Source: Nocardia vulneris (GTDB lineage: Bacteria; Actinomycetota; Actinomycetes; Mycobacteriales; Mycobacteriaceae). From it: a DNA stretch of 64,000 nt. Below, piece after piece: positions 35,985 through 44,048 of the stretch (positions within the stretch are counted from its first letter, which is position 1; every line of letters starts with the position of its first letter). Below the pieces are notes generated by a model that had not been told where the DNA came from, searched no databases, and saw only the letters and a list, made by a program, of their open reading frames with translations. The stretch spans positions 124,001-188,000 of the forward strand of contig NZ_BDCI01000042.1 in assembly GCF_001613425.1 (NCBI RefSeq). Direction: 5' to 3'. The translations under genes and the position numbers were made by a program.

Positions 35985-36777
35985 CCTTCCCGCACCCCTT
36001 CCGCTCCCAATCGCGGCGTGTCACACGGCAAGTCAGGGTGCGGGAACACAGAAAGGGTGCGGGAACGTCGCGCACGCGCAGCCCGGGCCGCCCCGACGCG
36101 CACCCTCGCGCGCCGCGCGGCTGACATCGCAGGCACAACCCGATAGGGCCACATCCCACCCTTCCCGCACCCCTTCTGATCCCAAACACGGCGTGTCGCA
36201 CGGCAAGTCGGGGTGCGGGAGCACAGAACAAGTGCGAGAAGCCACCCACCCTGCAGCCCGGGCCGACCTGACGCGCACCCTCGCGCGCAGCGCGGCTGAC
36301 ATCGCAGGCACAAGCCCGAAAGGGCCACATCCCACCTTCCCGCACCCCTTCTGATCCCAAACACGGCGTGTCGCACGGCAAGTCGGGGTGCGCGAACACA
36401 GAACAAGTGCGAAAAGCCACCCACCCGCAGCCCGGGCCGCCCCGACGCGCCCCCCTTGCGCGCCGCGCGGCTGACATCGCAGGCACAACCCCGATAGGGT
36501 CACATCCCACCTTCCCGCACCCCTCCCGATCCCAAACACGGCGTGTCACACGGCAAGCCGGGGTGCGCGAACACAGAAAGGGTGCGGGAACGTCGCCCAC
36601 GCGCAGCCCGGGCCGCCCCGACGCGCACCCTCGCGCGCAGCGCGGCTGACATCGCAGGCACAAGCCCGAAAGGGCCACATCCCACCTTCCCGCACCCCTT
36701 CCGATCCCAAACACGGCGTGTCGCACGGCAAGTCGGGGTGCGGGAAGACGGAAAGGGTGCGGGAACGTCGCGCACGC
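35985..36777. repeat. Tandem array of a 175-bp unit (four full copies plus partial ends)
   Basis: The landmark CACGGCAAG element starts in register at 36021, 36196, 36371, 36546 and 36721, exactly 175 bases apart each time. Copies differ by scattered substitutions and compensating small indels. Each unit holds CTGACATCGCAGGCACAA and an inverted repeat whose arms read TTCCCGCACCCC and GGGGTGCGGGAA around about 35 bases containing CCCAAACACGGCGTG. The period is not a multiple of three, so it is not a repeated protein domain, although the minus strand stays open in long frames. No gene assigned. Confidence 0.9.
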
Positions 36778-36882
36778 CATCGTTTGCGAGCCTGGGCAGC
36801 TTTTACGCACGCGCAGCCTTCAGGATTGCGCCCCTGGAACCTCCGCGCCCACCGCATCGAGCGGATGCACCGGCAAGATCCG

Positions 36883-37010
36883 CCGCTCGCCGCCCCACGG
36901 CACCTCCGTCACAGAGCCAGCCGCTCGCCGCCCCACCGCACCTTCACCACAAAGCCGGCCGCTCGCCGCCCCACCGCACCTCCGCCACAAAGCCAGCCAC
37001 TCGCCACCGC
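36883..37010. repeat. 38-bp tandem repeat (three and a part copies)
   Basis: Units start at 36883, 36921, 36959 and 36997, each opening CCGCTCGCCGCCCCAC (the last partly degraded to CCACTCGCC). Non-coding, C-rich on the + strand. Confidence 0.85.
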
Positions 37011-37172
37011 AGCAGCTGCGCTGCAAGGTGAATCGCCCGACCTCAACCCCGGCAAACCACTGCGAAGCCAAGACTCACTCCCCCGGCCCCCGCACCCCAA
37101 CTCCAATCCTCAGCAGAACCCTCGATTGCCGATCCGCTCCACCCCGGCACGAACCGCCACCCCTTCAAGCAG

Positions 37173-37600
37173 CCCGCAGGGCTGCACCACAGCCAAACCC
37201 GCACACCCCAGCCCTCAACCACTCCCGCTCGTCCGCCCCACCCCGCAAACCCCCACGAAACCAAGGCTCACCCCCGCCGATCCACCCCACCCGAACCCCG
37301 CCAAGCACGCAGCCCGCAGGCTGCACCACAGCCAAACCGGCACACCCGCCCTCAACCACTCCCGCTCGTCCGCCCCACCCCCGCAAACCCCCACGAGACC
37401 AAGACTCACGCCCGCCAATCCACCCCACCCGAACCCCCGTCAAACCCGCAGGGCTGCACCACGCCAACGCCGGACGACGCGCCGCAACCACCCCCGTTCG
37501 CCCATACCCACCCCACGCCCCCGAACCCTTCAAGCCCGCAGGGCTGCACCACAACCAAACCCGACGACCCGCCGCAACACTTCGTCCGTCCACCCCGCCC
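37173..37600. repeat. C-rich imperfect repeat array with 90-140-bp spacing
   Basis: The motif CCCGCAGGGCTGCACCA recurs at 37173, 37313, 37445 and 37535 (one copy lacks a G). The first intervals also share ACCACTCCCGCTCGTCCGCC. The surrounding 36.9-37.6 kb is strikingly C-rich and G-poor on the + strand, unlike neighbouring coding DNA. Confidence 0.8.
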
Positions 37601-37618
37601 TCACCCCCGGGACGCCCA

Positions 37619-38122
37619 TCAACGCACCGCCGGAACACCTTCCGGCAACTCCACTCCCACCCCGCCCTCGACGGACAACGAATGCTCCGCAGGTACCGGG
37701 GACATCTCGCTACCCCAATCCCCCGCGCGCAGATGGGCGAGGGTGATCAGCGCCGCCACCACCAATGCACTGAGCAGCGCCGCGACGGCCAGGACCGCGA
37801 AACCGACCTGCGCCTGCTCGACCAGCTCGCCGGGGTGCGCGCCACGCGCGCGGCGAACCGCGGAAGTCCTTGTGCCCCGGTCGTACACGACGACCCCGCC
37901 GCGGGGGCGCGCACTGGGCGGGCGGCGATCCACGACGGAACGTGTCGAGTCCAGCGCTCGGGTGCGCAGGGTGCCGCGGTGCACCCGGGGCACCGTGGCG
38001 AAGGCCTGGTCGATCTCGTCCGCACCGGCCTCGCGGCGATCGAGGTCGTCGGCGACACGCAGCGCGACGCTCTTGCGTGTCGCGCCGATCTCCGTCTTGA
38101 TATCGCTGATCGCAGTGCTCAT
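37619..38122 (-). CDS. Small single-pass membrane protein divergent from lexA (position of Rv2719c/ChiZ, but no LysM seen)
   Basis: 167 residues. The N-terminal part (ISDIKTEIGATRKSVALRVA, then a basic, Arg-rich cytoplasmic region) precedes one transmembrane helix (VGFAVLAVAALLSALVVAALI). About 35 extracellular residues end in VELPEGVPAVR. In mycobacteria the gene divergent from lexA is Rv2719c, a DNA-damage-induced cell-division protein with a C-terminal LysM domain. Here the position and topology match but no LysM is visible. The stop lies at the edge of the repeat region. Likely SOS-controlled through 38252-38331. Confidence 0.7.
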   Translation of the reverse strand: MSTAISDIKTEIGATRKSVALRVADDLDRREAGADEIDQAFATVPRVHRGTLRTRALDSTRSVVDRRPPSARPRGGVVVYDRGTRTSAVRRARGAHPGELVEQAQVGFAVLAVAALLSALVVAALITLAHLRAGDWGSEMSPVPAEHSLSVEGGVGVELPEGVPAVR

Positions 38123-38251
38123 CGGACAAACCTCCGTGGTGGGTGCTCCGTCTGTGGTCGAGCTGTATCGGTCGAGCTGGACGCTTCGGTGGGGCTGTTT
38201 TTCGGTGCCGCTGCTGGGTGCCATGTTCGATGCTGTTCGCTCAGGTGTTCG

Positions 38252-38267
38252 AAGAACTGATGTTCGA
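38252..38267. promoter_or_regulatory. Candidate SOS box 1
   Basis: AAGAACTGATGTTCGA has two mismatches to the actinobacterial consensus TCGAAC-N4-GTTCGA. It lies 130 bases upstream of the divergent membrane-protein gene. Confidence 0.5.
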
Positions 38268-38315
38268 TTTCTACCACGAGCCACCGACAAAGTCAGCAGA
38301 AACGCCCGACACTCC

Positions 38316-38331
38316 TCGAACAGATGTTTGA
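38316..38331. promoter_or_regulatory. Candidate SOS box 2 (lexA autoregulation)
   Basis: TCGAACAGATGTTTGA has one mismatch to TCGAAC-N4-GTTCGA and lies 110 bases upstream of the lexA start, where a LexA operator is expected. Confidence 0.75.
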
Positions 38332-38441
38332 AACATGGGCTCGACCGGTCTAGATTCAAAAAGACGAAATTCTCGACAAGCCGAGCACGAGATTTGCCGG
38401 GCAACGGATCCGCCCGGACACAGCACGGAAGGGCGGTTGCG

Positions 38442-39173
38442 GTGAGGCAGACAGACGACACGGGCGACGAGAGCGAAGGCGGCGCCGACTCGGCGATTTC
38501 CGGGGCGGATCTCACCGTGCGTCAGCGCAAAGTGCTGGAGGTGATCCGCTCCTCGGTGAGCGAGCGGGGTTACCCGCCGAGCATCCGGGAGATCGGTGAC
38601 GCCGTGGGGCTCACCTCCACCTCCTCGGTCGCCCACCAGCTTCGAGCCTTGGAGCGCAAGGGATTCCTGCGGCGCGACCCGAATCGTCCACGCGCGGTCG
38701 ATGTTCGCGGCCTGGACGAGGTGGGGCGTGCGGTCACCAGCCTGCACATCGCCCCGGTCGACGAAACCGACGGCGCCACCGCCGATTCGGGCAGGCCGAC
38801 CCCGACCTTCGTGCCGGTGCTCGGCCGGATCGCCGCCGGTGGTCCGATCCTGGCCGAGCAGGCGGTGGAGGACGTGTTCCCGCTGCCCCGCGAATTGGTC
38901 GGCGAGGGTTCGCTGTTCCTGTTGAAGGTCGTCGGTCAGTCGATGATCGACGCCGCGATCTGCGACGGCGACTGGGTGGTGGTGCGCCAGCAGAACGTCG
39001 CCGACAACGGCGATATCGTCGCCGCCATGATCGACGGCGAGGCGACGGTGAAGACGTTCAAGCGCACCGGCAAGGACGTCTGGCTGATGCCGCACAACCC
39101 CGTGTTCGAACCGATCCCGGGCAACGACGCGCAGGTGCTCGGCAAGGTCGTCACGGTCATCCGCAAGATCTGA
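38442..39173 (+). CDS. lexA: SOS repressor LexA
   Basis: 243 residues. The N-terminal winged helix contains VRQRKVLEVIRSSVSERGYP and GDAVGLTSTSSVAHQL. The self-cleavage site Ala-Gly is in GRIAAGGP; the catalytic dyad is Ser167 (VVGQSMIDA) and Lys204 (ATVKTFKR). All residues for RecA-stimulated autoproteolysis are present. GTG 38442 follows GGAAGGG; the open frame upstream covers the regulatory region and is not used. Followed by a strong terminator. Confidence 0.97.
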   Translation: MRQTDDTGDESEGGADSAISGADLTVRQRKVLEVIRSSVSERGYPPSIREIGDAVGLTSTSSVAHQLRALERKGFLRRDPNRPRAVDVRGLDEVGRAVTSLHIAPVDETDGATADSGRPTPTFVPVLGRIAAGGPILAEQAVEDVFPLPRELVGEGSLFLLKVVGQSMIDAAICDGDWVVVRQQNVADNGDIVAAMIDGEATVKTFKRTGKDVWLMPHNPVFEPIPGNDAQVLGKVVTVIRKI

Positions 39174-39189
39174 GCACGCTCGACAGATG

Positions 39190-39219
39190 AACGGCCGCAC
39201 GGCGATCCGTGCGGCCGTT
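39190..39219 (+). terminator. Terminator after lexA
   Basis: Perfect 13-bp stem AACGGCCGCACGG / CCGTGCGGCCGTT with a 4-base loop, 16 bases after the lexA stop. Confidence 0.85.
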
Positions 39220-39296
39220 CGCGTGTCCGGCGCGTTCACAGCACATTGCCAGGATGCACCCAGGGTCCTCACCGCTGTGCCGGTCATGCTCCTGCG

Positions 39297-41294
39297 GTGA
39301 CCGCGATCAGCGCCGCCCTGGCCCCTGCGCCCGACTCGGCAATCCCCGCCTCATCGGACACGCTGCCACCGGCGCGCCGCTGGGAGCGCGTCGGTCTGGC
39401 CGCGCTGCTGATCGGCACGGCGGCCGCCTACCTCTGGCACATCACCGTCAACAGCATGGGCAACAACTTCTACGCCGCCGCCACCTGGGCTGGTTCCCGG
39501 AACTGGGAGGCGCTGCTGTTCGGCTCGCTGGACCCCGGCAATTTCATCACCGTCGACAAACCGCCGGTGTCCCAATGGGTCATGGGCCTGTCGGGTCAGC
39601 TGTTCGGTTTCAGCAGCGCGAGCATGCTCGTCCCCCAGGCGTTGATGGCCGTCGCCGCGGTGACCCTGCTGTACGCCGCGGTCACCCGCGCCACCGGTAG
39701 TCGCGGGGCGGGGCTGCTCGCGGGCACCGTGCTCGCGGCAACGCCGGTGGTGGCGTTGATGTTCCGGTTCAACAACCCGGACGCGGTGATGGTGCTGCTG
39801 ATGACCGCGGGCGCCTACTGCACGATCCGGGCGTTGCGCCACGCGAGCGTGCGGTGGCTGATCCTGGCGGGCGTCGCGCTGGGGTTCGCGTTCCTGGCGA
39901 AGATGCTCGAGGGCCTGATGGTGCTGCCCGCGCTGGGGCTCACCTACCTGATCGTCGCGCCGACCACGCTGCGGAATCGATGGTGGCACCTCGTCGACGC
40001 GACGGCGGCGCTGGTCGTGTCGTCCGGCTGGTATGTGGTGCTGACGCTGCTGTGGCCCGCCACGACACGACCGTATCTGGCGGGATCGACGAACAACACG
40101 TTCATGGATCTGGTGCTCGGCTACAACGGGTTCGCGCGGTTTCTCGGCCACAATCACCGGGGCGCCAACCCTTTCGAGCTGCCGCCCGGTTACACGATGC
40201 CGCGCTCGGTGGGCACCGGTTTCGGCTTCGGCGGCGGATCGGGCCCGACCAGACTGTTCACCGGCGAGATCGGGTTCGAGATCTCCTGGCTGCTGCCCGC
40301 CGCGCTGCTGGCGTTCGGGCTCGTGCTGGTGTCGCGCCGGCGCGCGCCGCGGACCGACCCGGTGCGGGGCGCCGCACTGGTTTTCGGACTGTGGTTGCTC
40401 ATCGACGGCATCGCGTTCAGCACCATGCAGGGCGGCATGCACGCGTACTACACCCTCGCGATCGGGCCCGCCGTGGCCGGGATGTTCGCCCTCGGCGTGC
40501 ACGAGGTGTGGCGGCAGCGCGCCGTGGCGTTCGGCCGGATCGGTGCGGCGGCGCTGATTTTCGCCACCGGCGGTTGGGCTTTCGTGCTGCTCGGCCGTAA
40601 CGCCGAGTGGCTGCCCTGGTTGCGCTGGACGGTGCTCGCGGTATCGATGCTCGCCGCGCTCGGACTGCTCGCGAGCGTGTTCCCTGCGGTGTCATGGCGA
40701 TTGCGCAACCGGGCGATTTCGGTGCTGGTGGTCGCCGGGGTACTCGCCGGACTCGGTGGCACCACCGCCTATGCCGCGGCCACCCTGCCGCAGGAACATG
40801 TCGGCGGCAGCCCGTCCGTCGGTCCGGCCAAGCCGGAAAAGCCCGGTCCGGCCAACCAGATCCGACGAGCGGTCACCGCATTCGTGGACGGCACCACCGA
40901 GCCGCCGGTCGCCGCGCTGCTGCGGGACACCACCACGCCCTGGTCGGCGGCGGTGGACCGGTCCTCGACCGCGGCGAGCCTCGAGCTGGCCAGTCACACC
41001 CCGGTCATCGCGATCGGCGGCTTCACCTCCGCCGACCCGGTGCCGAGCCTGGCCGATTTCGAGAACCTCGTCCGCACCCACCAGGTGACCTACTACCTCG
41101 CGCAGGAAGTGAAGCTGCCCGATGCCTGGAAGGTTCCCGACCAGCCGGGCGTCATCCCGACTGTGCCGCCCGTGAACAACGGCCTGTGGCGCCCCGCCGG
41201 CCACAAGGACATCGCCGACTGGGTCGCCGCCCACTACACCGCCGTGCACTACGGCAACGTCGCCGTCTACGACCTCACCCGCCCGAAGTCATGA
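39297..41294 (+). CDS. GT-C fold membrane glycosyltransferase (ArnT/PMT-like, GT39/GT83 type)
   Basis: 665 residues with about 10-12 transmembrane helices. The first extracytoplasmic loop carries GNNFYAAATWAGSRNWEALL and DPGNFITVDKPPVSQWVMGL, the acidic motif and DKPP loop typical of polyprenyl-phosphate-sugar-dependent transferases. A second NNPDAVMVLLM motif is also characteristic. A soluble C-terminal domain (about residues 540-665) is outside. The sugar and acceptor are unknown; cell-envelope arabinogalactan or glycoprotein decoration is likely. GTG 39297 starts just before the Pro-rich leader. Confidence 0.85.
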   Translation: MTAISAALAPAPDSAIPASSDTLPPARRWERVGLAALLIGTAAAYLWHITVNSMGNNFYAAATWAGSRNWEALLFGSLDPGNFITVDKPPVSQWVMGLSGQLFGFSSASMLVPQALMAVAAVTLLYAAVTRATGSRGAGLLAGTVLAATPVVALMFRFNNPDAVMVLLMTAGAYCTIRALRHASVRWLILAGVALGFAFLAKMLEGLMVLPALGLTYLIVAPTTLRNRWWHLVDATAALVVSSGWYVVLTLLWPATTRPYLAGSTNNTFMDLVLGYNGFARFLGHNHRGANPFELPPGYTMPRSVGTGFGFGGGSGPTRLFTGEIGFEISWLLPAALLAFGLVLVSRRRAPRTDPVRGAALVFGLWLLIDGIAFSTMQGGMHAYYTLAIGPAVAGMFALGVHEVWRQRAVAFGRIGAAALIFATGGWAFVLLGRNAEWLPWLRWTVLAVSMLAALGLLASVFPAVSWRLRNRAISVLVVAGVLAGLGGTTAYAAATLPQEHVGGSPSVGPAKPEKPGPANQIRRAVTAFVDGTTEPPVAALLRDTTTPWSAAVDRSSTAASLELASHTPVIAIGGFTSADPVPSLADFENLVRTHQVTYYLAQEVKLPDAWKVPDQPGVIPTVPPVNNGLWRPAGHKDIADWVAAHYTAVHYGNVAVYDLTRPKS

Positions 41295-41416
41295 CGGATG
41301 CCGCACCCGAGGGGATCGTGCGGCCATCGCGACGTGCCGGTGCGGAACCCGAACGCCCCGCGCAGGTTTCGACTGTTGTCGGCAACAGCGACAGCGACGG
41401 TTACGCTGGGTGGGTT

Positions 41417-41821
41417 ATGACGACAAATCATGACCGAGCCGCGGCGGTACACGCCGAATTCAGCCGCTACATCGACCGCTGGGTCGAGTTGTTCAATGCC
41501 CGCGATATCCCGGGACTCACCGACCTGTACGAGCCCGCCGGGATCGTGGTCCCCAGCCCCGGACATCCGATCTCCGGCGCGGGGTTGTCCGCGGCGCTGA
41601 CCCAATTCGCCGAGACGACGACGTCGATGAAAGCCACACTGCGCCAGGCATATCAGGCCGACGACATCGCCCTGCTGCTGATCGACTGGACCATGGAGGT
41701 TTCCGCGCCCGACGGTCAGCCGGTCACCCGGCACGGCACCGCCACCGATGTCGCGCGGCGTGGCGCCGACGGCCGCTGGCGCTACCTCATCGACAACCCC
41801 TCCGGCACCGCGGACCAGTAG
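41417..41821 (+). CDS. SnoaL/DUF4440-like (NTF2-fold) protein
   Basis: 134 residues, NTF2-like cone fold. The pattern YIDRWVELFNARDIPGLTDLY followed by strands and a final RWRYLIDNP matches SgcJ/EcaC or DUF4440 members. Such proteins bind or isomerise small molecules or act as steroid/polyketide cyclases; no catalytic residues can be assigned. ATG 41417, 122 bases after the glycosyltransferase and convergent with the TetR gene (4 bases between stops). Confidence 0.75.
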   Translation: MTTNHDRAAAVHAEFSRYIDRWVELFNARDIPGLTDLYEPAGIVVPSPGHPISGAGLSAALTQFAETTTSMKATLRQAYQADDIALLLIDWTMEVSAPDGQPVTRHGTATDVARRGADGRWRYLIDNPSGTADQ

Positions 41822-41825
41822 CAGG

Positions 41826-42473
41826 TCAGGTGCGCTGATCCGTTCGGGTGGCGCGGATTCCGGCGACGATCACGCGCAGGCCGTGGGTGAACTCGGCGTC
41901 GGAGTCCGCGTCGGCGAAGCGCGCCACCATGTGCGTGGTCAACGGGTAGCGGGCGGCGTCCATCGCCTGCCCGAGCTGGTCCATCCCGTAGGGGTTGCGG
42001 TCGTAGTCCGTGCCGAGGCGCGCCTGCTCCTCGATGACGAATCCCGTTGTGTAATGCAGTAGTACCGGAAAGACCCGGCCGGCGTCCACGGTCGAGAAGC
42101 CCGCGTCTTCCAGGGTGCGCAACGTCAATTCCACTGTGCGCCACATTGCTTCGTCGTTGACGTAGGTACCCGCGAGCACCTTCGCACCGTCCCGGTAACG
42201 CAGCATCGACCGGCGCAGCCGGCCGGCGAGCCGCATCACCCACTCGTCCCATTCCTCACCCCGGCGCGGCGCTTCCACCCCGTCGACGGCGGCGACGAAG
42301 ACGTTGCGCGCCATGGCGTCGAGCAGTTCACGCTTGTTCGCGACATGCCAGTACAGCGCCGGAGCTTGCACGTCCAGCGCGGCCGCCACTTTCCGCATGG
42401 TCAGTCCATCCAGGCCGACTTCGTCGAGTAGATCGAGCGCAGCCTGCGCGATGACCTGCGTATCCAACTTCAC
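41826..42473 (-). CDS. TetR-class repressor (TetR_C_1 type)
   Basis: 215 residues. DNA-binding domain LDEVGLDGLTMRKVAAALDV with recognition helix APALYWHVANKREL. The C-terminal domain has RYRDGAKVLAGTYVND, the signature of the tetracycline-repressor subclass (TetR_C_1). Divergent from the flavin monooxygenase across 71 bases holding two palindromic sites, so it should repress both genes and be relieved by a substrate of that enzyme. The ligand is unknown. Confidence 0.9.
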   Translation of the reverse strand: MKLDTQVIAQAALDLLDEVGLDGLTMRKVAAALDVQAPALYWHVANKRELLDAMARNVFVAAVDGVEAPRRGEEWDEWVMRLAGRLRRSMLRYRDGAKVLAGTYVNDEAMWRTVELTLRTLEDAGFSTVDAGRVFPVLLHYTTGFVIEEQARLGTDYDRNPYGMDQLGQAMDAARYPLTTHMVARFADADSDAEFTHGLRVIVAGIRATRTDQRT

Positions 42474-42501
42474 GCTTGACAGTTTAACAAAGTTCAGGTG
42501 T

Positions 42502-42534
42502 CCTTAACGACGTTAAGGAATTTAACGTTGTTAA
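42502..42534. promoter_or_regulatory. Paired TetR operators between the repressor and flavin monooxygenase genes
   Basis: CCTTAACGACGTTAAGG at 42502-42518 is a perfect palindrome around a central A. TTAAC-GTT-GTTAA at 42522-42534 is a second symmetric site. A further TTTAAC half-site is near 42483. The last arm abuts the AAGGAG ribosome-binding site of the monooxygenase. Confidence 0.85.
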
Positions 42535-42544
42535 GGAGAGGCTC

Positions 42545-44002
42545 ATGGAAACGACCGAGGTGGTCATCGCCGGTGCCGGACCGACCGGCCTGATGCTGGC
42601 TTGCGAGCTACGGCTGGCGGGCATCGACGTGCTGCTGCTCGACGGCCTCCCCGCGCGCACCGGCGAGGCACGGGCCGGTGGTGTGCACGCCCGCACGATG
42701 GAGCTACTGGATCAACGGGGATTGCTCGAGCCGCTGCTCGCCCAGGGCCGCCCGATGAACGCAGGCCACTTCGGCGCCCTCCCGCTGGACTTCCACGATT
42801 TCGACACCCGCTATCCGTACATGCTCGCCGTGTTGCAATCGGTGGTCGAACGCGAACTCGACCAGCGGGCAACGGAATCGGGCGCGCCGGTGTACTGGGC
42901 GTCCCCTGTCGCCGGTTACACCCAGGACGCGCACGGCATCGAGCTCGAAGTCGGCGGGCCCCGACCACGCCGAATCCGCGCCGCCTACTTGGTCGGCTGC
43001 GACGGCGGGCGCAGCGCGGTGCGCAAGCTGGCAGGCATCGGCTTCCCGGGCACCGAGGCCACCATGACCGGCATGCTGGCCGATGTGGAACTCGCCGATC
43101 CGCCGCCGGAGCCGTTCTTCGGTCGCCGCGGCGGCGCGGGCGATTTCTCGGCGGTGCAGTTCCAGCCCGGCTGGTACCGCCTCGTCGTGCAGCGACACGA
43201 CTTGGTGCTGGATCGGGGCGCGACAGTGACTTTCGAGCAGTTCCGCGACCACTACCGGGAGATCGCGGGCACCGACTTCGGGATGCACAGCCCCCGCTGG
43301 GTGACGCATTACGGCGATGCCGCGCGACAGGCGCAGCGCTACCGTGCCGGCCGGGTGTTCCTCGCGGGCGATGCCGCCCACATCCACTACCCCGCCGGCG
43401 GCCAGGGCTTGAACCTCGGCGTGCAGGACGCGGTGAATCTCGGCTGGAAGCTGGCGATCACCTTGCGCGGCAACGCTTCCGGTGCGGTGCTGGACAGCTA
43501 CGAAACCGAGCGCCTGCCGGTCGGCGCGCGAGTCCTGCACAACACCAGGGCACAGACGGCCCTGCAGCGGTCCGGTCCACACGTCGACGCCCTACGCGAC
43601 ATCCTCGGCGATCTGATCGATGCGGACGTCGTACGGCACCGACTCGGGCTGATGATCACCGCGCTCGATATCCGCTACGACACCAAGGGAACTCACCCAC
43701 TGGCCGGACGCCGAATGCCCGATCTCGATTTGGACGGCGGGGCCCGCGTCAATCAACTACTGCGGTCGGGTCGCCCGATACTGCTGTGCTGCAACGACAA
43801 CGGAACCCCTCCGGTGCGCGGCGAAGTGGACGTCGTGCACGCCACGACACCGGCCACGTGGCGGGTGCCCGGCGTCGGCGAAATCCCTGCTGCCGACGCC
43901 GTTCTTCTGCGCCCAGACGGCTACGTCGCCTGGGTCGGCGAAGAATGCGGCGACGACGCCTTGGCCGAAGTTCTGACCACTTGGTTCGGCTCGGCCCCGT
44001 GA
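42545..44002 (+). CDS. FAD-dependent aromatic monooxygenase (Rox/TetX/PheA-like, group A flavoprotein)
   Basis: 485 residues. Motifs: FAD dinucleotide-binding GAGPTGLML at residues 10-18, YLVGCDGGRSAVRKL (DG motif), and RVFLAGDAAHIHYPAGGQGL (GD motif near 275); a thioredoxin-like C-terminal domain follows. Closest in layout to rifampicin monooxygenase (about 475 residues) and polyketide hydroxylases. It uses NAD(P)H and O2 to hydroxylate an aromatic compound. The TetR_C_1 repressor and operators suggest induction by a drug-like aromatic. AAGGAG lies 8 bases before ATG 42545. Substrate not provable from sequence. Confidence 0.88.
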   Translation: METTEVVIAGAGPTGLMLACELRLAGIDVLLLDGLPARTGEARAGGVHARTMELLDQRGLLEPLLAQGRPMNAGHFGALPLDFHDFDTRYPYMLAVLQSVVERELDQRATESGAPVYWASPVAGYTQDAHGIELEVGGPRPRRIRAAYLVGCDGGRSAVRKLAGIGFPGTEATMTGMLADVELADPPPEPFFGRRGGAGDFSAVQFQPGWYRLVVQRHDLVLDRGATVTFEQFRDHYREIAGTDFGMHSPRWVTHYGDAARQAQRYRAGRVFLAGDAAHIHYPAGGQGLNLGVQDAVNLGWKLAITLRGNASGAVLDSYETERLPVGARVLHNTRAQTALQRSGPHVDALRDILGDLIDADVVRHRLGLMITALDIRYDTKGTHPLAGRRMPDLDLDGGARVNQLLRSGRPILLCCNDNGTPPVRGEVDVVHATTPATWRVPGVGEIPAADAVLLRPDGYVAWVGEECGDDALAEVLTTWFGSAP

Positions 44003-44048
44003 CCGCCGCACCCGTCGCGCGAACGCCGGTGCTGCGGACGCCTCTCGA

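Larger units (their letters stand above)
38123..38441. promoter_or_regulatory. lexA divergent regulatory region
   Basis: 319 bases between divergent genes, noticeably AT-richer than the surroundings and containing several GTTCGA/TCGAAC half-sites. It holds the two candidate SOS boxes listed separately and the GGAAGGG ribosome-binding site of lexA. Confidence 0.7.

Noticed and set aside
35977..36810. 277-residue minus-strand ORF across the 175-bp array
   Set aside because: The unit length shifts the frame at every copy, and two other minus frames are equally open; the translation is Cys/Arg/Gly-rich without protein-like pattern.
35985..37620. CRISPR array
   Set aside because: Units are contiguous, 38 or 175 bp long with no short repeat/unique spacer alternation, and no cas genes are present.
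37165..37638. 157-residue minus-strand ORF in the C-rich array
   Set aside because: Its sequence is pure low-complexity Gly/Arg/Trp text produced by base skew, without a ribosome-binding site.
42545..44002. Firm assignment as rifampicin monooxygenase (rox)
   Set aside because: Group A flavin monooxygenases share these motifs across many substrates; sequence alone does not fix the substrate.
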